Below, piece after piece: positions 35,536 through 46,700 of a DNA stretch of 64,000 nt. Position 1 is the first letter of the stretch; every line of letters begins with the position of its first letter. Where the stretch lies: NCBI GenBank assembly GCA_030272585.1, contig BSYQ01000007.1, forward strand, positions 5,150,001 through 5,214,000. Direction: 5' to 3'. The stretch is from Bryopsis sp. KO-2023. Taxonomy: Eukaryota > Chlorophyta > Ulvophyceae > Bryopsidales > Bryopsidaceae. The notes below the pieces were generated by a model. It was not told the DNA's origin. It was given only the letters and a program-made list of their open reading frames with translations, and did not search any database. The translations under genes were made by a program, and so were the position numbers.

Positions 35536-36646
35536 TGCTTCCCTAAGTGTTCATTCAGTTGTTGATCTTGTGACAGCAAAGGATCGTCTGCGTTTCTCCA
35601 AATCCAGGCGAAAAAACAGTCTGACACAACAAAGTTATTGTGGTCGCGCCCTTGAGATAAAAATTTAGCCGATATTGATCAGAAGAAGAAGAATTTCCTG
35701 GCTACAGCTTTCCTTCCAACTCAAACGCAACTTCTAAAATAATAAAAGTATTGTTACTTCGGCCATACAACAAACAGCATATCGAAGCTTACAGAAAGAC
35801 CTAGATACAACCAAGAAGAAGACTTTATCCTTGCTGCCGAGATCTGATCTGTACTATAAGTCATTTCACTCAATTGGGTTTGACACAACTGTATACTTTT
35901 TACTTTTCTCATCCAATCAATTTGATCAATTATATGGCCACTTGCCTCACAAAATAAGCTTGTTTTTGTTTGATGTTTTATCATGATAACTCAAGACAAA
36001 ACTGGTACAAGGTTGGATGATGTCCCTCATCATTTCATTCCATTAATACTCGGCTCTTTCATCATTCAACTTATCATAGAGTCAAATAACAGTTTTACAA
36101 GAATGTATCCTGACAGCAAAATCTAGTTTCCATCTGCCTGTCCTGATCGATTGTTCACCCAAAATCCTTGTTACTCAAAATTTGTCTCATACACTCTGTC
36201 ATTGAACTTTCCTTGGAAAATGCACACATCCAAAAATAAAAAAAAAAAGACATCAGCACATCCCATCTCAAGATTGAACTGCAGATTTTATTGAATCAGT
36301 GCCCAACACTGACAATACTATCCTTTTTCTCAATTCATCAACTGGGATGCTATCAAACTTGCCAATGAAAAACAAAACATAGTTGCGTCACGGAAATTGG
36401 TTACATCCCCAAAACCTTCCACGATCCCGGAACCTAAAAAAAAAATTATTCACGATATTGGCATAAGAGGTCACTCTCAACGAGCAGGAAACTCTTTGAA
36501 ATTCACTTCTCCAGCCCACAACCTACTAGCCTTGAAAAGGAACAAACTCGTCCCCTGTCCATCAAAATTTAACAATGATGCAAAAGAAAAAAATATCCCC
36601 ACATTTTTTTTCAAAAAACTTAAACACAATGTGGGATTGACTTTAT
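35536..36646. other. Intergenic region, 1.1 kb
   Basis: AT-rich 3' flank of the collagen-like gene. No coding frame, RNA gene or repeat that I can support. Confidence 0.4.
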
Positions 36647-39600
36647 TTAGAGCAAAAGACGCCTGTGGCCAGAGGAACCGTAACCCCCCTTTCCACCAAT
36701 AGTCTTAATGATCAGCTTGATTCCACCGGCTGATCCACCAGAGGTTCCTGATCCACCAGAACCATCAGAATCTCCACCTCCACCAACGCTGCCAACAACT
36801 CCACCATCTTCACCATCTTCACCATCCTGTCCAGGAGATCCTGGAACACCCTGGTCTCCCTGATCTCCCTTTTCGCCTTGTGCACCAGGGGCACCTGCTG
36901 GGCCGGGTGCACCATCTTGTCCAGGAGCACCGGCAGGACCAGGGGCTCCAGTGGCTCCAGTTGCACCATCGTTTCCATTAGCACCAGGAGATCCAGGTGC
37001 ACCATCACTACCAGCAGCACCGGCAGGCCCAGTCGCTCCAGTAGCACCTGTGGCACCAGGGGCTCCATCACTACCATCAGCACCGGCAGGACCAGTGGCT
37101 CCAGTAGCACCAGTGGCACCAGGTGCTCCATCACTACCAGCAGCACCGGCAGGCCCAGTCGCTCCAGTGCCACCAGTGGCACCAGGGGCTCCATCGGCAC
37201 CAGCAGGTCCAGCCGCTCCATCAGCACCGGCAGGGCCAGTTGCTCCAGTGGCACCGGTCGCACCATCCTTTCCATCAGCACCGGCTGGGCCAGCTGGACC
37301 AGTGGCTCCAGTGGCACCGGTGGCACCATCTTCTCCCTTAGCACCGGCAGGACCACCAGGTCCAGTGGCTCCATCAGCACCGGCAGGACCAGTGGCTCCA
37401 TCAGCACCGGCAGGGCCAGTGGCACCTGTCGCACCATCCTCTCCATCAGCACCGGCTGGGCCAGCAGGACCAGTAGCTCCAGTGGCACCGGTCGCACCAT
37501 CTTCTCCCTTAGCACCGCCAGGACCAGCTGGGCCAGTTGCTCCATCAGCACCAGCTGGACCAGTGGCACCTGTCGCACCATCCTCTCCATCAGCACCGGC
37601 TGGGCCAGCAGGACCAGTAGCTCCATCAGCACCAGCTGGGCCAGTTGCTCCATCAGCACCAGCTGGACCAGTGGCACCGGTGGCACCATCCTCTCCATCA
37701 GCACCGGCTGGGCCAGCAGGACCAGTAGCTCCAGTGGCACCTGGTGCACCATCTTCTCCCTTAGCACCGGCAGGACCAGTGGCACCAGCTGGGCCAGTTG
37801 CTCCATCAGCACCGGCAGGACCAGTGGCTCCGGTGGCACCATCTTCTCCCTTAGCACCAGCAGGTCCAGCAGGTCCAGTGGCTCCATCAGCACCGGCAGG
37901 ACCTGTGGCACCATCCTTTCCATCAGCACCGGGAGACCCAGGTGTGCCATCATCACCAGCAGGGCCAGCAGGACCAGTTGCTCCAGTCACTCCAGGTGCA
38001 CCATCTTTTCCGTCAGCACCAGCAGGTCCAGTCGCTCCATCTGCACCAGCAGGTCCAGTGGCTCCAATAGCTCCAGTAGCACCATCTTCTCCCTTGGCAC
38101 CGGCAGGACCAGCTGGGCCAGTTGCTCCATCAGCACCAGCTGGACCAGTGGCACCGGTCGCACCATCCTCTCCATCAGCACCGGCTGGGCCAGCTGGACC
38201 AGTGGCTCCAGTGGCACCATCTTCTCCCTTAGCACCGGCAGGACCAGCTGGGCCAGTTGCTCCATCAGCACCAGCTGGACCAGTGGCACCGGTCGCACCA
38301 TCCTCTCCATCAGCACCGGCTGGGCCAGCTGGACCAGTGGCTCCAGTGGCACCATCCTCTCCGTCAGCACCAGGAGAGCCAGGAGTTCCATCTTTACCAT
38401 CCTTGCCTTTCTTGCCTTGTTTCCCACGCTTGCCGTCTTCTCCATCAGCACCAGCAGGTCCAGTCGCACCATCCTCTCCATCAGCGCCAGCAGGACCAGT
38501 GGCTCCAGTTGCACCAGCAGGGCCAGTGGCACCAGTGGGACCAGTGGCACCATCCTTTCCATCAGCACCGGGAGATCCAGGAGCACCATCATCACCAGCA
38601 GGACCAGTAGCTCCAGGTGCGCCATCTTTACCATCAGCACCAGGACTGCCAGGGGCACCATCTTTTCCGTCAGCACCAGGAGATCCAGGAGCACCACCGG
38701 CAGGGCCAGGGGCACCATCTTTGCCATCAGCACCAGGACTGCCAGGGGCACCATCTTTGCCATTGGAACCTGTGGTATCAGAAAACTGGAGATAAGTCTC
38801 AGACAGATGATGATCAGCATATCCAGCTAACCTGTGTGGAATCTTCCCACAAGATTTAGAATCCCTACCTGCAGCACCAGGAGCTCCTTGTTCGCCTTTG
38901 CTACCTGGGGCACCTGCAGCACCGTCCAACCCTGGCTCTCCTTGTGCACCTGCAGGACCTACTGCGCCTGTGGCACCCTGATCGCCCTTGTCACCCTTGT
39001 CGCCCTTATCGCCTTTATCGCCCTTATCACCCTTACCACCTGGGCTTCCTGGTCTACCATCGAGACCTGGTTCTCCTGCAGGGCCAGGGTCACCCTTGTC
39101 TCCCTTGTCTCCCTTATCTCCCTTGTCACCCTTGTCTCCCTTAGGACCAGGGGCACCAGGGGGACCTGGAATTGAAACAACCTTGGCGAAGCTGGAGCCT
39201 GCACAATAGAGAATGCAGGGAATCAGTTCCACATCCCTGGCAACATGATGTGGAATGATGGATGCGGCAACACCAGATGCCCCTTCCAACAATCATTTAC
39301 CCCACACCAACAACACTTCGACGATTTGGCAAACGAAGCAGATCAACATCACGGTCGCGAGGCTTACCACAAGTTGTGAGGTCAACATTTTGGGCCTCAA
39401 AAAATGCAGTGACGATCTTTTTCGCGTCCGCGTTCCTGTGGTCGCAGAACGAGGTGACCGTTTTGCAGCTCAAGTCGGACCTCAAGCACTTCCTCCACAG
39501 ATATTTACAACACTTCTCCGATCCAAGCTGAACGCAATCGCACGCAGTTGGTGCGGGAGCGGTAGGTCGGGAGAGGATTACCGTAGTCTTTGTACTGTAC

Positions 39601-39736
39601 AAACAGCAAATCTCAGGAGCTTGAACAGCGCGTGGCAAACTGATCCAACGACGACTACGGCAAAGGTGCCGACTTACCCTTCCGCCAGGCACGCCCCGAG
39701 AAGCAGGAGCACGGGAATCACCAGGGACTTCTTCAT
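36647..39736 (-). CDS. Secreted collagen-like (Gly-X-Y) protein, 4 exons, 912 aa
   Basis: Exons (descending): 39736-39678, 39594-39368, 39198-38869, 38769-36647; sum 2,739 nt, phases close. Exon 1 is a signal peptide ([20 protein letters not shown]). Exon 2 is a small domain with eight cysteines ([29 protein letters not shown]). A first Gly-X-Y block of about 105 residues follows ([18 protein letters not shown] type), then the second, of roughly 640 residues, mostly [19 protein letters not shown] triplets. Triplets are rich in Pro at X and Ala, Asp, Lys or Glu at Y, with one basic patch ([16 protein letters not shown]). The tail is Gly/Ser-rich and ends in a basic, hydrophobic sequence ([16 protein letters not shown]). 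A trimeric extracellular or scale/matrix protein is the natural inference; prolyl hydroxylation is possible. Confidence 0.88.
36880..38770 (-). repeat. Coding Gly-X-Y repeat tract
   Basis: 9-bp periodic sequence coding for collagen triplets, with higher-order units of roughly 100-150 bp repeated many times (for example ...gctgggccagctggaccagtgg...). High identity between units suggests expansion by unequal exchange. It opens long spurious frames on both strands. Confidence 0.9.
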
Positions 39737-42700
39737 CCTGTCTGATACAACACACGAACAAGAACGGTTTCAACCATCACATTTCCATGCTCGAGGATTT
39801 ACGGCGCAAGGAAAAGCCAACCAGTGGAGCTGGCAGGGCGACTGCCTCCTTGCAGGTCACTTGACTCAGTGGATATTGATAACGCGTAACGAATCTGAGT
39901 CGAGACGACTGAGAGCCGTCTGCATTCGTAACAAACATTCCGACCGAGGGGTTTAAGGGCGATGAAGTACCTGTTTGTAGATCAAAATCCCAGGGCACTG
40001 TCTGGGGTTTCTCCTGATTTCGGGTTGGTACCGAAGACTTGACAACACAAACCTCGGTGGTGGGGACTTTATCCGTGTGTGAGCTGAATCTTTCTGTTGC
40101 CCATGAGCAACTTCAGATTGAAATTCTATGCTGCGTTGGTCCGCCTGGACATGAGGTTTAAAATGGGGGGTGAGACGGTGGCACCAGATGGAGTGATCCA
40201 GGGCGGCTTGGAGTAGTGCCTGCTTTTGTGGCCTATCGCATTTTTGTCAGAGGCGGGGTGGACAACGTGTCTCGATGCACAGGGTTTTGACCCATGACGG
40301 ATTCGCTCTCCAAAAGGAACGGCAGAGGGTGTCGCAACTGCGTCGAGAACTTCAGAGTCGCAACGAACGACGTCTAACAACCACGCAGTCGTAGGTGGCG
40401 TCCAACACGTAATTTCGTGGGACGATTGAAAGGAAATGTCCTACAACCTCGTGGCCCGCAAGAACTGACGAAACAATTAGACACGCGTGCGTCAGCTTTC
40501 AAAGCTGGCAACGATGCTTGCTGATCCTTCCATCATCCAGAAAGAAAAAGAAATATATGATGCGCTTTTCGAATCTTTCCGTGCATTGTTTTTACTTGCC
40601 GCAACCGAACGCTCGGGCCATCAGGAAACCTATTCGTGTTAGTTGGTTCGGATACCCACTTTTCGCCCAGAACGGAAATAAGGTCGACTGCTGGCGTTGG
40701 TGACAAGGTTGCGTAAAATTTAGAATAACACGCCGACACTGTAAGAGGTGTGACGTTCTTAGGTATATTTTTTTTCGGTGGCATCAAACAAACAGGAGTT
40801 GGAGCCGACCGTATTGTCTTGACATCTGGCTGCAAACTTTTTCAAAATGCTTGGTTATAATTAACTCTTTGTGTTTTTGATCTGTGGCCAGTTGCATGCC
40901 ACTTTACATCTGATGTAGTTTTTACTATTTTCTAGAAAGCTAGTTTGCACACCAGTTTCTGCAGAGAACACTTTTTTTGCCTCTGTGCTTTTCATCCGTA
41001 AGGATTTATCAGTTATGTGGACAATCCAACTCATCGCACAAACAAGTCATTGGCGGTAAGTTCTCTTGTATTGCAGGCTGGAGAAAATGTGGTTCGATGA
41101 GCGTGAAAGACTTGAAAATTCTGAAGCGGTGGAGAAAACTGCATTTGATTTTGAAGGATGCAGAGTGTGCGCCTTCTTAAATATCCGGAATCTGCAATCT
41201 CCATTGTTCAAAGGCGCTATGTTTCATTTCTTTTCCGCATTTCGCATTGCACCGATCTTGCTGACGTCAACATTGCGAATGCATTATCTTCTGATGCATG
41301 GCGGCCAAGTCCCTCCAATGAATGGGGGGGGGGAGGCAAAAAGACATGTTTCAAGCCGAAATTTCACATAATCGAGTGCACTTGACATGCAGCGATCCCT
41401 TGCCGGCTGATCTGTATCCAGTCAAGCAAATTACACTTGCCAACTTGGTTCTACCAAGATGGCAGAACGCAGCGATGCTCAAATTCCATCAAGCAGAGCA
41501 CACGCCACAAGCAGTGATTCCATTCATCAATTCATAGACAATTCCACAATTCCAAGACACACGAGGTCATGAAAAACAATGAAAAAGGGAAGGCCAACCT
41601 ACGGTAGGTGTAATTCGAGAGTGTGGTGAAATAGACACCATGCTTCCAAGGAAAACAGGCTCTGTTGAGAAAACTGGTGATACCAATAAGATCGAGGCGA
41701 ACTGAAACAAGTTATAGTATCAGGGAAAATAAGAGCTTCTTGCAAACCGAAAAACCCTGAACAAATATCCCTGAAACGCTGTAGTTGGCCCTGGCACAGC
41801 ACTACGCCAATACAGTGCCAGTTGTTCTTTTCTCACACACAATTGTCCTCCACTTCCCACTTCTTTTCTCATCTCTTCTCTTACTAATATCTCGGACTCA
41901 ATTTCATTGTGAACTCATTCCCTAAATCTTCACTCACTCTTTTCACAGATCCAATCGGGACACTTGGATTCAAAGAAAAATGCGCACATAACCTGCTTTG
42001 ATGTATTGTTGTCTCAAGATCAATAGAATGAGGACTTGAGGAATGAATGAACTGTGTTTAGACAATGTAGTAAAATGATCCAAGGGAGATTTGACTTTTG
42101 GAATATAAGAAGGAGCAAGGTTGTGTCACACAACTTGTGTGTGTATCATCTTCCTCCCAGGAGATGCTCTTATCACTGCCGTCGTTTACCCTAATGCAAG
42201 AAATGTGAAATGTCCATCGACCAAAATCGGACGACGAACGACACAGGGGTCTTGTTCTTTTGAATATCAATGTTGAGAAAAGTATTTTTGAGATAATGTT
42301 CAAAATAAAAAGCCCGCTGGGAATGTGTTTCTGTGAAGAACGGGTTAGAATGTATCTTGTCAGTTTGTCAGTTTGGTCGCTTTATGGACCTTCCAGCATT
42401 ATGATGGAGAGTGATCCGTCTCTTTTGCTGTGAGTTGTAATTACTTAATGATTGATTGACCCTCCAGAGCTTCCATACCTGATTTGGTATTCCTACACTT
42501 GCCGGCACAGGTGACATGTGCTGTGAATGAAGAATAAATCGAGCAAAGGTGGATTTTTGGGAGGGTGTTCTTTCAACCCAGCCCAAGAACGTTCAGGTAG
42601 AACCTCCTTTCGAGCAGACTTTTCTTTTCCCTAATAAAGATATGACACTCTCAATCTCCAGAGGCTTCTTCATTTTATTTGCAAGGGCCAGTTGGGAAGC

Positions 42701-43738
42701 AGGGTTACCAAGTGCCTGGGTGTCTGTCTAGGCAATATTGATCGATTGAACCAGACGGACTGTGTTGTTTTCAATGCTTGATTACCTTCCCCATGAGACA
42801 ATTTCTGTTTCCTTGAATAGAATTAAAACCATGCTGGATTCCCTGGAAATGGGTCAAAAGGGCTTCAGCCAGACAGGGATCAAACAGATTGTCATAACAG
42901 CAAATTACATTATTATGAGGCTTCGGTACCTGAACGGAACCTAAACCTGGCATTCTTAGGGATTTGATCTTGTCATCTTCCGGGCAGTTTGGGTCAAACA
43001 ATCAATCAATTATTACAAGCCACAGCAAAAAAAAGCAGTCTGGGTCGCGCTTGCAAGCAATTTTTTTTTGTATGATTGTTTGTTCAATCAAGCAAAAGAT
43101 TATCCTGGGAAAACGGAATCTACTCGAACAAGATCAATTCTGACAGAGCATATAAAGGTTGAGGATGATGGTGGCCATGAACAGCTCGTTGATTGAGACT
43201 TGGCCCCAGATGTACATTGCCCCATTGCCCCAGATGTACATTGCCCCATTGCGACCCACCCAAGTGTAAAAAGATTCCAGATTCCAGAACGGAAAGGCTG
43301 ATTCCGTTTCTGATACATGTCAATAAGAGACAATAAGGTGACATGCAGCCATGAGGGTGGCAGGAATTGAACTGGGGCAGTTTGTGGTTGATGTACAATG
43401 CAATTTTCTTTTAGTGGTTGATAATACATTCACAAATGGTTGTTTAAATACAGAGAATAGGGAAAACCACGAAGTTGTAACACATTTCATATTGATTTCT
43501 TGACACTACTAGTGTCAAAAAATCAACACCACGAACAATTTGTTTGCTGGAGATATACAGACTGCAGTCCTCAGCAACAATTAAAACACACTCTTTCAGT
43601 TAAAATAAACGCGAGACATCTATAAACAATCCTGGCCCTCCACCCCGGACTCCAGTTCCCCCCATTGAAAAATCAAAGAATATCAAAACCCAGGCCCATC
43701 CATGAACCACCACCATCACAACGACGAATGCTTGCCGA
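39737..43738. other. Intergenic region, 4.0 kb, no gene supported
   Basis: Upstream flank of the collagen-like gene and downstream flank of NEMF. Several 60-100 codon frames exist but none show splice continuity, family motifs or biased codon use. A 24-bp perfect tandem duplication lies at 43204-43251. It may contain non-coding transcripts or decayed repeats that I cannot recognise. Confidence 0.4.
43204..43251. repeat. 24-bp tandem duplication, 2 perfect copies
   Basis: The unit begins ccccagatgtacattg and ends ccccattg; the second copy follows directly. Confidence 0.85.
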
Positions 43739-46700
43739 CTACCTTCTCCCTTTGGTTTTCTTTTTCTTCTTGTTGTCATCCTTGATTTTTTGCATCCCTG
43801 GCATGCTAATTTTGACAGATCCCAGCAAGACATGCATCAAATCAGGGTCCGGAACACCCTTCAGCAGTTGAACTTCGTTCGGCAGGGCCCCCCCGACTCT
43901 GGACAGCAGTTCGATTGCTTGCTTTGCTGCTTTTCCCTTCTTTTGAGTGCCGGGTGTCAGCTTCACCTACAGTGAAAAGTGGAAAACAAAATCCTAAACG
44001 AGGTGGCACTATGAAAATGACACAGAGGGTTCGAAATGATGATACAGCTGTGTGGAGAACTGGACCTCAACCCCACATACATGTACATCACTAACCCAGT
44101 AGATTAATGTTTGCAAAAAGCCCATTAAGGCACCACCGTTGTGCATTTTCACCATTATCCATGCCCTCTTTTCAAAGAAAAAAGTAAGTGAAAAGAGCAG
44201 AGTATGTAAAACTAAACGAGGTGAACCGGGGGGGGGGGGACTGACCTTGTATTTGTAAGACAGCATGGCATCATAGGGAGCACACACAGGCAATGCATAG
44301 AGCAGTATGTCTTCCGGTTTCGGACATCCTGTCAGGGAATCCAAAAATCCAACCACATCTCTATCAGGCCCCCCAGATTCCTCCTCAGCATCGACTTCAC
44401 CGTCGTTTTGGCCGGCCCCATCATCAGTTTCCTTCTTTAGTTCGTCCGGCACCTCTTCGGCTGATATTTCTGCTTCCTCCGGAATGCTGAAAGGTACACC
44501 TACAACCCCACGCATCGAATTCAAAAACCCAAACATAATGCCACCGCATTTTCCAATAGCAGATTTTTCTTGACACCAAGAACATGTAATGGCCTCTTCA
44601 CATGCTTCCTTCCAGATAAGTTCGTTTCGACTGCTGAGAATACTTAAAAACCTCCATTTCCAACAAAAAACAGCCCAAATTTACTGCTTCAAAATCGATC
44701 TTAGATATTGTTGGGCGCTCCTTCTCATTTTTCTACCCTCACCCTTAGCTTTTGCGATCGTTTCCTGCATGTCTTTTTTCCGTTCATCCCCTTGCTTAGC
44801 CCCCAGCGATTTCGACACCTGTTCAGACCTTTTCGCAGCTTGCTTTTTTTTTCGTTCTGCTCTTCGGTCCGATCGGGATTTCTTTTCCCCACCAGCCCCC
44901 AGAAACTGCATCATCAACTCGCGATCCTCCTCGTCCCAATCATCATATTTGCTTTTTTTCCCTTTTCCGCCCCGAGGCCGGGCTTTCAGTTGATTTGGAG
45001 GCTGGAGTGGAGGCTGTTGCTCCAGTGGGGTGGGCTCATTCTCATCACTCCCAGCACTCTCTTCAACAGCTTCGGCAGCGATGTCTAGAGGGAAAAAAGA
45101 AAACACAAATAAAAACTCGCCCCAAAACAAAGAGAAGGAAAAAAAATACCCTTGAAATATGGGCCTGGAAAAACAAAAAATATCCCAACATCGAGCTGTC
45201 CGATTTGCACTAAATTCGATCAAGATGCATGTCAACCTTTTCGCGCAAATTTGTTTTTTGAAATTTAAAACTTTGTTTTCTTCAGCCGCATTTTCCCCAA
45301 ATGAGCATGACTACTTTAAAGAAAGGACAAAAAAGTCCCAGAAAACGACATACGTAAATAAACAGAGCAAAAAAAAGTTGATCTTCTGGGAAAAATCCCC
45401 CACCTGGATCAGGGGCAGCCTCTTCTTCCTCAGGTTCAAATCCAACACTGCCTTTTTTCAGCGCTTGTCTTTCCTTCTTGGACATCCTTTTCTTTCCCTT
45501 GGGCTTTGTCGCATTCAGATCTGGACCCTCCTGTTCAAAAGAGGCTGAGGTTCCCCCAGGGTGGGCCCGAACAGGGGCTGGCCTTGCCCCAGAAACGGTG
45601 GGGGTTAATCCTGAGTGTGAGGCTGAGAGGAAATCTGTGGCTTCATCCAGGAATGAATCCAGAACCGATGGATTGGACGATTCAGTTACGGAAGGCGGCA
45701 GTCCATTGGAAGCTTCCACCTCACTCTTTTTGTCAGCTGGCTGGCTGCTGAGTTTTCAGACAACAAAAAAGTAATACCTCTTTTGGGATTATGAAGGAAT
45801 TGTGAAAGCACGAGGAGTATTTTTTTTTTGGGGGGGGGGGGCATGGGGGAAAAGGGAAAAAAGAGGATGACGTGCATCACTTGTTTCGGGCAAATAAGTT
45901 CTTCTCAAACTGAGAAAACTTAGGCAAAAAATTGTCGTAATGATTGAAATCAGGGAAGAAGAAGACAGAAAATGGTCAATGGAAGACTAATGACGAGCCC
46001 TCAATGTAGTGTGCAACTCTAAACCCTATTATTTTTCATCAATTCATTGGTGCGTCGATGGTGAAAAAAGAGACGCACCCTACTCAATTCCTTTACCTTG
46101 ATGATGCAACCTCTTCTTCCTTTTGCTTAGCACCCTCTCGTGGGGAATCTAAGAAAACACATCGCTACATTTTGCTCAACCCATCAAAATATTTTTGGAC
46201 CCTCTTCATTCCATTCGAACACTACCAACAGATCTCTTTGCATCATGTCCTGTTGTTTTTGTGTCGAGGGAACAGGTCGTTCTTCCTACATAAGTTTTCC
46301 GTTTATTGAATTCATAATACCAAGGTCGAAATCCCATTCAGGCAGCAGAGTGGGGTTTTGAATTCAGTGTGGGTGCGGGTGTGTCGAAAAGAATGTACAC
46401 CCTCAATCGTGTTTAGTGTGGGTGTTTTAATAGTGTTATCCCTGTAATAGTGCAGGCCCACACGAATCCATGCAAAACCCAAACATTAACAAGAAGTGTA
46501 GATTTCGAAAATAGTATGGCCCACACTATTTTTTCTGTTTTCTGGACTTTCTGCCGTTTACCGGAAATGGTCTACGTTACACTAAATACAAATGAGGGTG
46601 TAGTCATCTTTTACCTTCCACAGCGAAATTTCGTGGTGCCCGCTCCCCTCTGTGGTCTTCAATGCATGATTCTTCCAGTCGAAACATATATCCGAAACCA

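Noticed and set aside
36878..38830. Long plus-strand frames (up to 650 codons, Ser/Thr/Gly-rich or Pro/Ala-rich) opposite the collagen-like gene
   Set aside because: They are mirrors of the Gly-X-Y codon periodicity on the other strand. Signal peptide, splice sites and stop logic all support the minus-strand gene.
40126..40380. 84-codon minus-strand frame
   Set aside because: No start context, splice continuity or family motif; treated as chance.
5138..43251. CRISPR array or bacterial-type operon among the short repeats and secreted proteins
   Set aside because: No regularly spaced direct repeats with unique spacers. All multi-exon genes are eukaryotic.
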